From: JAQTRU01 sp041645555
Lineage (GTDB): Bacteria > Patescibacteriota > Patescibacteriia > Patescibacteriales > JAQTRU01
Reading direction: 5' to 3'
NCBI GenBank assembly: GCA_041645555.1
Contig: JBAZPX010000006.1
Location: 1 to 50,903, forward strand
Length of the DNA: 50,903 nucleotides
This document shows, piece by piece, positions 33,221 through 40,112 of this stretch (position 1 is its first letter; each line of letters opens with the position of its first letter). The notes beneath the pieces are model-generated. The model saw nothing but the letters and a program-made list of their open reading frames with translations. It did no database searches and had not been told where the DNA came from. Position numbers and translations under genes: made by a program.

Positions 33221-35099
33221 TCTCAAATTTTTTAAATGAATCAAGAATACCGCCCAAATCACCCCAACCCTCTTTCTCGTCCGTTATTCTTCCGGCATCG
33301 TTATGTCCAACATTATTACTGATGGCCATAAATACTTTGGGCTGTTTTTCTGATGGGCTGGTCTTTTTGGTTAGGTAAAGCACCGAGGTCTTTACTCCGG
33401 CATCGGCATTAACAAACGTGTTTTTTGGAAGAGAAATAATTGCTCTAACAATATATCTTTCTCGCAACCATTCTCTAAATTTTTGCATGACTTTGCCCTG
33501 GCCTTCCGTATTAAGAACACTCTCATCAATGACTGTTAAAAGTTTTCCACCCGGTTTTAAGAGATCATTATAACGTTCGATGAACATTATGTTTGATTTT
33601 AGCGACTTTGCTAAATCGCCCCCGAGCGTTGCTATCCCGTATTGCTCTAAAACCCTTTTTTCATCTGGCTTGCTCTGCTCATACTTCATACTAAATGGCG
33701 GATTTGTAAGCACCACATCAAATTTCTGATCCTCAAGCAATTTTTTCAACTCCTGTATTTCCGTCTTTCGCTCGTTATCCGTTCCAGATTCAACATATGA
33801 TTCTTTATCAAGAGTATCGGCCAAAAAGATATGACTTCCGCCGTCTCCATGGAGATACATATTCATTCGGGTTATGGGAACAATGTCATCTTCGCTTGCA
33901 TCAATACCAAACAGAGACTGCTCACGTATTTTTTTCTTTAGTTTTTCTTGATCGGTGGGTAAACTTTTTGCTTTATCAAATAAATCACTCAACGCAAAAA
34001 TCAAAAAACCACCAGTTCCGCAAGAACCATCAAGTACTGTGTCTGGTTCGTACTCCCCGGTGTCGGCATTTTTCTTGATATGCAGTCTGGACAGCTTCGT
34101 CATAAATTTGACGACTGATCGAGGGGTAAAGAATTGTCCCAGTTCTTTGCCGCGTACTGTTGCTTCCAAAAATGTTTCAAAAACTTTACCATTTATATCA
34201 TCCTCAACACTTCTTAAATTAAAATTTTCAACCATCTCAACAATCGCCTTGATCGTTGATGCAGAAAGATTTATCTTTTCATCTTTTTGAAAAATGCGTT
34301 TTTTCTCACCACGATTTACCAAAACTTCGAGTGCGTCTCTGTATTCTTGAAATAGAGTATTTATCCAATTCTCGTTTATTGTCTCAATGGCATGAACACT
34401 GAATTTGAAATCCTTTATAGAAACATCCTCACCATTCTCTTGTTTCTCTTGAATTTTTTTATCCTCATTCATTTTTACAAAAAGAACCTTCGTAAACTCA
34501 TAAAATGCCTTTTTGGGTCCAATTTTTTGTTTTCTTCGTATTAAATCATGAGCTTGTGTTAAAATGCCTTTTAACTCTTTCAGGTCGGGAGTACGAAATT
34601 CAAAAATTTCTTCTTTTGGAGTGACTGCCCCTTTTTTGAAACTGTTTAGCAATATCAGTTCCTTGAGTTTTTTATATTTTTCATTTGAATCAGAAAAATC
34701 CTCGAAGCTCAATTCCAAAATGGGCTTATTTTCATCAACCCTTGCTAATTTTGTTTTTATGCCGTTGGTGGCTAAAACGAATTGGATCGGATTTTTCCCA
34801 ATAAAACCTCTATTAACTACAATCGCGTAGTCCTGCGCTTCAGTTATATATTTATTTATTGGTTCCTCCGGATGTTTTGCTTCGATTATCAAAGCGGGAG
34901 TTTTCCCTATGCGAAGTTGGTAATCGGGAATATGGCTCTGTCGCTTTTGTCCCTTGCCAATCACATACGCCGGAATAGCATGCTTGGTTAAAATATTTAT
35001 GTCTTTATATCCCAAATCTTTGAGCAAACGAGCAACAAAAAATTGCTCTACATCACTTTCGTTGCGGAGGACCGATTTTTCGCAAAATTTATTTTTCAT
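33204..35099 (-). CDS. Fused nuclease-N6-adenine methylase, BcgI/Type IIB-IIG-like
   Basis: 631 aa. Residues about 10-160 resemble the HsdR N-terminal nuclease with a PD-(D/E)xK site: P58-D59 and E73-A-K75 (IIEAKHPEEP). A helical linker follows, then the HsdM-type methylase: GQFFTPRSVVKFM (about 322), SAM motif VLDGSCGTGGFLIF (about 358) and catalytic NPPF (about 468). The 631-aa nuclease-methylase plus separate specificity subunit matches the subunit layout of BcgI-type enzymes, which cut and modify with one complex. No HsdR translocase gene is present. No clear Shine-Dalgarno; a TATGCT/TATAGT -10 region lies near 35125-35140. Confidence 0.88.
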   Translation of the reverse strand: MKNKFCEKSVLRNESDVEQFFVARLLKDLGYKDINILTKHAIPAYVIGKGQKRQSHIPDYQLRIGKTPALIIEAKHPEEPINKYITEAQDYAIVVNRGFIGKNPIQFVLATNGIKTKLARVDENKPILELSFEDFSDSNEKYKKLKELILLNSFKKGAVTPKEEIFEFRTPDLKELKGILTQAHDLIRRKQKIGPKKAFYEFTKVLFVKMNEDKKIQEKQENGEDVSIKDFKFSVHAIETINENWINTLFQEYRDALEVLVNRGEKKRIFQKDEKINLSASTIKAIVEMVENFNLRSVEDDINGKVFETFLEATVRGKELGQFFTPRSVVKFMTKLSRLHIKKNADTGEYEPDTVLDGSCGTGGFLIFALSDLFDKAKSLPTDQEKLKKKIREQSLFGIDASEDDIVPITRMNMYLHGDGGSHIFLADTLDKESYVESGTDNERKTEIQELKKLLEDQKFDVVLTNPPFSMKYEQSKPDEKRVLEQYGIATLGGDLAKSLKSNIMFIERYNDLLKPGGKLLTVIDESVLNTEGQGKVMQKFREWLRERYIVRAIISLPKNTFVNADAGVKTSVLYLTKKTSPSEKQPKVFMAISNNVGHNDAGRITDEKEGWGDLGGILDSFKKFENGDYK

Positions 35100-35233
35100 A
35101 AATTTAGTTTAAGTTATCCACTACTATAAGCATAGCATACTTCTTAATGGGCGTAAAGAAATTCATCCACACAAATAAAAGCCCCAATTTTTCAAGAACT
35201 CATCATAGATACACCTAATATTTTGGCATTTTT

Positions 35234-35352
35234 CGCCTAGCCACAGTCTCCTGAAAAGGGACTGTGGCGACCTCTAGTTTCATTTTAACCCAAACAAAAA
35301 AACAGCTTTTGGCTGTTTTTTTGGCTTCTTTGAAACATAGACGAGAAACATA
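35234..35352. repeat. Direct repeat flanking the R-M cassette, right copy
   Basis: Same layout as 31513-31635: ACAGC-CAAAA-GCTGT plus seven T on the minus strand, AAAATGAAACTAGAG, then the hairpin GCCACAGTC / GACTGTGGC, which is longer than in the left copy. The remaining spacer bases show nothing else. Confidence 0.85.
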
Positions 35353-35396
35353 ATTTTCTAAAGTAGAGATTCCATGCACTACACAGGTGTATGGGA

Positions 35397-36629
35397 TTAA
35401 TGGCGGCGAAAATTTCTACTCCGGCCCCGAAACGGCCTATCGCTTTTATATTGTTTACCAGGACTGATTACTTTAACACCAGCGCTAACAGAGCGGCGCG
35501 GCGGCAAAACCGGGAGAGATACTATTGGGATGGTTTTTTTTATAAGTTTTTCGATTTGCCTTACAGCCATTCTTTCTTCCGGACCAACGAAGGAAACGGC
35601 CTTGCCCGCGCTGCCGGCGCGGCCGGTGCGGCCGATACGGTGCACATAATCACCCGGATTATCCGGCAAATCATAATTAATCACTAAAGAAATTCCGTCC
35701 ACATCAATGCCGCGAGCCGCGATTTCGGTGGCAACAAGCACGCGATATTTGCCGGTTTTGAATCCGGCTAAGGCGGCTTGCCTTTGGGGGAGCGATCTAT
35801 TTGAATGAATTTCAACCGCCGAGTGCCCCATGTCTCTCACTAACCCGGCGATTTTTTTAGTGCCGCGTTTGGTGCGGGAAAAAATTAAAACGGTGCCAGG
35901 ATTGTCAACCAATAATTTATCTAAAAGCTGGAGACGCGCTTCTTTAGGCACTATGATTATTTCTTGCTCTGTTTTGGCTACCGTCGTGCCAGCCGGAGCG
36001 ACTTCAATGCGCCACGGCATTTTCATAAAGCGCGCGGCCACTTCGGCAATGGCTTTAGGCATCGTCGCCGAAAACATCAGCGTCTGGCGCTCTTTTGGGG
36101 CAAAACTCAAAATCTGCTTGATCTGCGGAATAAAACCAATATCGAACATCCTGTCCGCTTCGTCTAAAACAATCATTTTTACTTTTTCCAAGGAAAAATT
36201 TTTTTGTTTTAAGTGGTCAATTAAGCGTCCGGGAGTGGAGACCAGGATATGAGGATGGCGGCGGATAGCCTGAATTTGCTGGCTGGAAGAAGCGCCGCCA
36301 ATCAGCACCGCGGTGCGCAGGCCAAATTTTTGGCCAAGCTTATGGAGCACTTCATTTACCTGCAGAGCCAGTTCACGGGTGGGCAGCAAAATCAAACCCT
36401 GGCCCTTATTCTGCCCGAGTAATTGAATCATGGGTATGCCAAAAGCCAGGGTCTTGCCCGTGCCGGTTTGGGCGATGCCCACGATATCTTTGCCGTCCAG
36501 AGCCGCGGGAATACATTGGTGCTGGATGGGTGTGGGAGAAGTGAATCGCAAGAGGCTTAGAACCTCAAGTAATTTCGGAGTAATGCCTAATGCCTTAAAA
36601 CTAGGCGCAACTTTGTTGGTTTGTGTCAT
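35397..36629 (-). CDS. DEAD-box RNA helicase (RhlE-like)
   Basis: 410 aa from the ATG at 36629 (MTQTNKVAPSFKAL). Unwinds RNA with ATP, in ribosome assembly or RNA decay. All core motifs are present: Q motif FTSPTPIQHQCIP, motif I AQTGTGKT, PTRELALQ, motif II DEADRMFD, motif III SATM, GTVLIFSRT, and the C-terminal ARGIDVDG with HRIGRTGRAG. A short basic tail (RPFRGRSRNFRRH) is RhlE-like. The leader of about 90 bases contains the hairpin TTTGGCCG/CGGCCAAA (36690-36712). Confidence 0.93.
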   Translation of the reverse strand: MTQTNKVAPSFKALGITPKLLEVLSLLRFTSPTPIQHQCIPAALDGKDIVGIAQTGTGKTLAFGIPMIQLLGQNKGQGLILLPTRELALQVNEVLHKLGQKFGLRTAVLIGGASSSQQIQAIRRHPHILVSTPGRLIDHLKQKNFSLEKVKMIVLDEADRMFDIGFIPQIKQILSFAPKERQTLMFSATMPKAIAEVAARFMKMPWRIEVAPAGTTVAKTEQEIIIVPKEARLQLLDKLLVDNPGTVLIFSRTKRGTKKIAGLVRDMGHSAVEIHSNRSLPQRQAALAGFKTGKYRVLVATEIAARGIDVDGISLVINYDLPDNPGDYVHRIGRTGRAGSAGKAVSFVGPEERMAVRQIEKLIKKTIPIVSLPVLPPRRSVSAGVKVISPGKQYKSDRPFRGRSRNFRRH

Positions 36630-36728
36630 AAAAAAATATGCGACCCGAATTTCTACTGGGCCACACAATGACACATAAAGATTCAAGTCTTTGGCCGCCT
36701 AATACGGCCAAAATTTGTTAGATATACC

Positions 36729-36757
36729 AATATATCATAAAAAAATACTTTTGTCAA
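36729..36757 (-). promoter_or_regulatory. Strong promoter of the DEAD-box helicase gene
   Basis: Minus strand TTGACA, 17-base spacer ending TTTATGA, TATATT. Confidence 0.65.
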
Positions 36758-36773
36758 TAAAAATGCGGGATTC

Positions 36774-36793
36774 AAAAATACGCCCTAAGGGCG
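36774..36793 (-). terminator. Terminator of tRNA-Asn
   Basis: CGCCC-TTA-GGGCG followed by TATTTTT on the minus strand, 45 bases after the tRNA 3' end. Confidence 0.65.
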
Positions 36794-36837
36794 AAGGAGG
36801 GAGGGGCTCGGAGTATTCCTTGCAACGTTCAATGATG

Positions 36838-36909
36838 CTCCAGAGGCTGGATTCGAACCAGCGACATCCGCCTTAACAGGGCGGCGTTCTACCGCTGAAC
36901 TACTCCGGA
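36838..36909 (-). tRNA. tRNA-Asn (GTT)
   Basis: 72 nt. Acceptor TCCGGAG/CTCTGGA (one G-T), anticodon arm CCGCC-CTGTTAA-GGCGG with anticodon GTT, T-arm GCTGG-TTCGAAT-CCAGC, discriminator G. The first base of the tRNA is the last T of a terminator-like U-run, and a poly-Asn leader ORF precedes it (36975-37034). Confidence 0.95.
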
Positions 36910-36913
36910 AAAA

Positions 36914-36974
36914 CTTTAAAACCCGGCTCTTGGTCGGGTTGTCATTATCTTCTCATAATTAACTTCCCCAACCA
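36914..36974 (-). promoter_or_regulatory. Predicted attenuator of tRNA-Asn: mutually exclusive antiterminator and terminator
   Basis: On the minus strand TGGTTGGG (36967-36974) begins right after the leader stop codon and can pair over 8 bp (one G-U) with CCCGACCA (36931-36938). The same arm can instead form the hairpin AACCCG (36935-36940) / CGGGTT (36920-36925), followed by TTTTAAAGTTTTT that ends at the tRNA. A ribosome at the stop codon would cover the G-rich strand. A second possible promoter (TTGGGG, 16 bases, GATAAT) in this stretch would bypass the switch, so the call is a prediction. Confidence 0.55.
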
Positions 36975-37034
36975 TCAAGTCGAGTTATTATTGTTATTGC
37001 TGTTATTATTCGCTTGTTTCGTTAAGAATTTCAT
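36975..37034 (-). CDS. Predicted Asn-rich leader peptide of tRNA-Asn, 19 aa
   Basis: Reads MKFLTKQANNNSNNNNNST. Eight of 19 codons are Asn (AAT and AAC), in two runs of three and five separated by Ser, at 37002-37010 and 36984-36998. The start lies about 25 bases downstream of the expected transcription start. No good Shine-Dalgarno is visible (GTGGATAATAACG upstream is poorly placed), which is the main weakness. The ORF ends at TGA just before the attenuator strands. It could also be an AAT/AAC microsatellite by chance. Confidence 0.5.
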   Translation of the reverse strand: MKFLTKQANNNSNNNNNST

Positions 37035-37065
37035 ATAGAAATCGTTATTATCCACGGTAATATCT

Positions 37066-37094
37066 ATTCTAGCAGAAATAATGATTTATGCCAA
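37066..37094 (-). promoter_or_regulatory. Promoter of the Asn leader/tRNA-Asn unit
   Basis: Minus strand TTGGCA, 17-base spacer ending CTGC (extended -10), TAGAAT. It starts 15 bases after the terminator of the upstream gene, making the unit independent. Confidence 0.6.
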
Positions 37095-37108
37095 GTTTTG
37101 GTAAAAAA

Positions 37109-37138
37109 AGTTGGCCTCGATAATTCGTGAGACCAACT
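37109..37138 (-). terminator. Terminator of the gene at 37137-37448
   Basis: AGTTGGTCTC / GAGGCCAACT stem (one mismatch) with a 10-base loop and seven T on the minus strand; it overlaps the stop codon. Confidence 0.75.
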
Positions 37139-37448
37139 ATTCATGATTTTCAACGGTAATTAGAACCTTAATATTTTTATCAGTAACAACTCTGAAATTA
37201 TGCTTTTTGGAGATTAAAATAATTCTACCATCTCCGGCTGGCTCAACTTCTAATTTCCCCCTATGCTTCATATCCCGGAGGGTTTTAAGGGAAAAAGGGA
37301 AAAAATCCGTCGGCCTTCTTTCCTCTAAACGTTTTTGGCTATGAGGCGTTTGGCCTCTTGGAGCGATAACTAACGGCGCACAACCGCTCTCTTTTGCCGC
37401 TCGTCGGTCTGCCTTGTGCCTTTCTTTCCTGATATTCCCAGTACTCAT
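37137..37448 (-). CDS. Small basic hypothetical protein, 103 aa
   Basis: Unrecognised. Good Shine-Dalgarno (GGAGAAAG). The N-terminal half is strongly basic and probably disordered (RKERHKADRRAAKESG, SQKRLEERRP); the C-terminal half has beta-strand character (GDGRIILISKKHNFRVVTD, NIKVLITVE). It may bind nucleic acid. It is 15 bases downstream of recO and likely the end of the map-distal recO transcript. Confidence 0.55.
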   Translation of the reverse strand: MSTGNIRKERHKADRRAAKESGCAPLVIAPRGQTPHSQKRLEERRPTDFFPFSLKTLRDMKHRGKLEVEPAGDGRIILISKKHNFRVVTDKNIKVLITVENHE

Positions 37449-37463
37449 TTCTTTCTCCTCTCC

Positions 37464-38180
37464 CTAAGCGTGGTATTGATAAAAAGAACTTATTATGTTT
37501 TTTATTTCCGCCTCTAATCGGGTATCTACCTTTAAACTATTTAATTGGCTAAATTTACTGTCAACAACCGCCCTTAATAATTTAATCCCATTATCAGAGA
37601 TCGTTAAAGCCTCATTCCCCTTTTTGTCCAAACATTCCTTGCCTATCAAACCGCCTTGGCTTAAGTCAAATAAATTTTCCCCTGGAGTAATTTTGTTATT
37701 GCAAATAACGCAATTATATAACTCCGGCCTGTAGCCCAATTGCGCCATCAACTTTAAAGTAAAAAAGGCAGACCACAAGTCGCTATTAACTTTTAATTCA
37801 CGGCCGTCCAAATTTTCCAAAAAATCTTTTAGTAAAGAAAAAACTTCTTTATCCGCTTCTTCCGCCTTTACCAGTTTATTAAAAAGACTAACCGCCTTCC
37901 CGGCTGCCGCCAGTTTATCCAAATCCCCCTTTAGGCGAGGAAAGCAATTTTGGCTGGCCGCAGCGCCGATATAATCAAATTTCCGGCCTCGCACTACCAT
38001 AATTTCGGCTAAATTAAACGGCTCAAGATGGGCCGCCAGTTTTGATTTTATTTTCTTTACGCCACGGGCCACTAAGTCAAGCTTACCTCTCTCCAGACTG
38101 TAAACCATTGTCCGGCTGTCGTGCTCCCGAAAATCCTTTCGGCCTAAAATTATTGTTTTCGTGCAGTATGTTTCTTCCAT
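37464..38180 (-). CDS. recO: DNA repair protein RecO
   Basis: 238 aa, normal length. Loads RecA at gaps together with RecR. OB-fold N-terminus (TKTIILGRKDFREHDSRTMVYSLERGKLDLVARGVKK, of which ILGRKDFREHDS and GKLDLVARGVKK are typical), then a helical domain and a zinc-finger-like part with CVIC and GKEC: one Cys of the usual four appears missing. It starts two bases from the ruvX stop. Confidence 0.88.
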   Translation of the reverse strand: MEETYCTKTIILGRKDFREHDSRTMVYSLERGKLDLVARGVKKIKSKLAAHLEPFNLAEIMVVRGRKFDYIGAAASQNCFPRLKGDLDKLAAAGKAVSLFNKLVKAEEADKEVFSLLKDFLENLDGRELKVNSDLWSAFFTLKLMAQLGYRPELYNCVICNNKITPGENLFDLSQGGLIGKECLDKKGNEALTISDNGIKLLRAVVDSKFSQLNSLKVDTRLEAEIKNIISSFYQYHA

Positions 38181-38182
38181 AA

Positions 38183-38572
38183 TTAGAGCCGGTCTAAATA
38201 ATTTTGTAAAATCAGCATGGCCGCCATTTCATCCCGGCCGGCTTTTTCTTTTTTGTTCCCAAGCAAAGCGTCAGCCGCTTTAGAGGACAAGCGCTCATCA
38301 ATCGTTTCTATCGGAATATCTAATTTTTTCTTTAACAAATCTAAAAAGTTTAAAAATTTATCCGACATCTGATATCTGATATCCGACATCTTCAGGGGCT
38401 TTCCAACAACAACCATATTAATCTTTTCCTCTTTTATAACCTTAAGTATTTCTTTAATATCGCCAACGGTTTTATGCGGCGTAGCCAGTTTAGTTTCACT
38501 ATCACCCAGCGCCAAGCCAATTCTCTTTTCGCCCCAATCAATCCCTAAATATTTCTTCTCAACTTCTACCAT
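38183..38572 (-). CDS. ruvX: YqgF/RuvX-type Holliday junction resolvase-like protein
   Basis: 129 aa. RNase H-like fold acting on pre-16S rRNA or on junctions. Conserved GIDWGEKRIGLALGD at the start, VVVGKP in the middle, IETIDERLSS and the final DEMAAMLILQNYL. Oddity: where other members have a DG..GPQA loop, this one has KMSDIRYQMSD, encoded by an imperfect repeat of GATATCAGATATC words (38360-38390), like intergenic repeats of such genomes. Confidence 0.88.
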   Translation of the reverse strand: MVEVEKKYLGIDWGEKRIGLALGDSETKLATPHKTVGDIKEILKVIKEEKINMVVVGKPLKMSDIRYQMSDKFLNFLDLLKKKLDIPIETIDERLSSKAADALLGNKKEKAGRDEMAAMLILQNYLDRL

Positions 38573-38604
38573 AATTCTTAAATCTTAAATCATAATTCTT
38601 AGAT

Positions 38605-39399
38605 TTATAACTCGGTAATCACCAAATGCCCCTCATCCGTTACCGCCACCGTATGCTCAAAATGGGCAGAAAGGCTTTCGTCAGCAGTAAGAATCGTAAA
38701 ATCATCAGAGCCGGTTTTTACTTTCCAGCCGCCCCGGTTAACCATGGGCTCAACCGCAATTACCATGCCGGGCTTTAAAATTGCATTCTCCAAGCTCTTT
38801 TCCGAAATCTCATAATTAGGCACCCGCGGATCTTCATGAACATCATAGCCGACCCCGTGCCCGACCAATTCCCGCACCACGGCAAACCCTTTACTCTCGG
38901 CAAATTGCTGAACCGTTCGGCCAATATCATTTATGGTATTGCCCGGCTTTATCTTCTTAATGGCCAATTCCAGAGATTCTTTTGTTACGGCAATTAACTC
39001 GGCCGCTTCTTTATCTATTTTACCAACGCCCAAAGTAATGGCCATGTCCGTATAATAGCCATTTTTATTTTTTTTATAGGGGTACTCCATGCCTAAATCA
39101 AGCCCGATAATATCCCCGTCTTCTAAAATTCTTGCCGGCAGGGCCGGAGCATGGACAACCTCATCATTAATGGAAGCGCAAAAAGCGGTCGGGAATGGTT
39201 TATCGTCCAGGAGAGATTGATAGCCTTTAAAAGAAGGCCGGCCGCCGGCCGCCTTAATTAAATCGCAAGCCATCTTCTCTAAATCAGCCGTCGTAATTCC
39301 GGGTTTTACCTCTTCGGCTATTTTATAAAGGATGCTTGCCAATATTTTTCCGCCTTCCCGCAATACTTTTATTTCCTGCTTATTCTTAATTGTTATCAT
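38605..39399 (-). CDS. map: Methionine aminopeptidase, type I
   Basis: 264 aa from the ATG at 39399 (MITIKNKQEIKVL); the GTG at 39417 would add six residues. Removes the initiator Met. Metal ligands: D and D in DGDIIGLDLGMEY and YYTDMAITLGVG, H in VGHGVGYDVHEDP, E in AVEPMVNRGG and E in HFEHTVAVTD. Map usually follows secY and adk in the spc operon; here a hypothetical gene and a terminator come between. Confidence 0.94.
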   Translation of the reverse strand: MITIKNKQEIKVLREGGKILASILYKIAEEVKPGITTADLEKMACDLIKAAGGRPSFKGYQSLLDDKPFPTAFCASINDEVVHAPALPARILEDGDIIGLDLGMEYPYKKNKNGYYTDMAITLGVGKIDKEAAELIAVTKESLELAIKKIKPGNTINDIGRTVQQFAESKGFAVVRELVGHGVGYDVHEDPRVPNYEISEKSLENAILKPGMVIAVEPMVNRGGWKVKTGSDDFTILTADESLSAHFEHTVAVTDEGHLVITEL

Positions 39400-39452
39400 A
39401 AATTTATTAAAACCCACCTTAATCCTTATAATTTAATTTGAATGCCAAATTT

Positions 39453-39475
39453 GTAGTCCCCGCTAAGCGGGATAG
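39453..39475. repeat. REP-like hairpin with GTAG foot
   Basis: GTAGT-CCCCGC-TAA-GCGGG-ATAG between map and the hypothetical gene; no T-run follows on the minus strand. Confidence 0.5.
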
Positions 39476-40003
39476 TTAAAACCCCGGCCTGATGCCGACG
39501 CTTGGTCCGGGAGAAGGCGGAGGAGAAGCCGGAGCGGGGTTATTAGATCTTTGGCTGGCAAAACCAGAAGAACCTCCTCCTAAGCCAAAGCGCTTAGGGG
39601 CTCCCCCTGCTTCTTCGCCAGCCTGGCCAAAAGCCACCCTTGAACTGGTTTCAATTTCCTGGCCGCCGCCGTAGCTAACCTGGCTGGAAGCATATCCGGT
39701 TTTTTTCCCCATCCTTCCCAGCTCCTCGCTCTTCTTTGAGGCTGCAATATTTCTTTTTATCTGCTCCTTGTCAGGACCTTCCTTTTTACCTTCACCCTTA
39801 AATCCTCTCATTATATCCCTCCTTTTGTCCCACTTATAACCCATTTCCTTCCGTAAATAATCATCCGTCTCTTTAACGCCAAGACTACGGCTGCTGCGAG
39901 CCCTAGCAATGTTAGCTATTTCTTCTCTTTTATCCGCCCCTCCTTTCCCAAAAAGGCTTCTTTTAGCTTTCATTATTGAGCTTACTCCAATACGATTACT
40001 CAT
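39476..40003 (-). CDS. Hypothetical protein, basic and low-complexity
   Basis: 175 aa. N-terminal half helical and basic (MKAKRSLFGKGGADKREEIA, LRKEMGYKWDKRRDIMRGF); C-terminal half Gly/Ser/Pro-rich (FGLGGGSSGFASQRSNNPAP, ASPPPSPGPS) and probably disordered. No family was recognised. Sits between the terminator of secY and map with its own promoter. Confidence 0.55.
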   Translation of the reverse strand: MSNRIGVSSIMKAKRSLFGKGGADKREEIANIARARSSRSLGVKETDDYLRKEMGYKWDKRRDIMRGFKGEGKKEGPDKEQIKRNIAASKKSEELGRMGKKTGYASSQVSYGGGQEIETSSRVAFGQAGEEAGGAPKRFGLGGGSSGFASQRSNNPAPASPPPSPGPSVGIRPGF

Positions 40004-40030
40004 ATTTTTATAATAAATATTTACTGTTTT

Positions 40031-40058
40031 ATTATATCATAAACCCCCATAAAACCAA
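40031..40058 (-). promoter_or_regulatory. Promoter for 39476-40003 (and perhaps map)
   Basis: Minus strand TTGGTT, 16-base spacer ending TTTATGA, TATAAT; it directly follows the secY terminator. Confidence 0.5.
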
Positions 40059-40060
40059 AA

Positions 40061-40075
40061 ACCCCCAAGGGGGGT
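40061..40075 (-). terminator. Terminator after secY, end of the ribosomal operon
   Basis: ACCCCC-CT-TGGGGG-like stem (ACCCCC/GGGGGT) followed by TTTTTGGTTTT on the minus strand. Confidence 0.6.
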
Positions 40076-40112
40076 AATTTATTATTAATTATTCATTATT
40101 AATTATTATTTT

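Noticed and set aside
33204..35099. Plain Type I R-M system with missing hsdR
   Set aside because: The methylase itself carries an HsdR-type nuclease domain, so a fused Type IIB/IIG-like arrangement explains the locus better.
36914..36974. T-box riboswitch as the control of tRNA-Asn
   Set aside because: No T-box sequence (AGGGUGGNACCGCG-like) and no specifier loop layout were found; the leader ORF model fits better.
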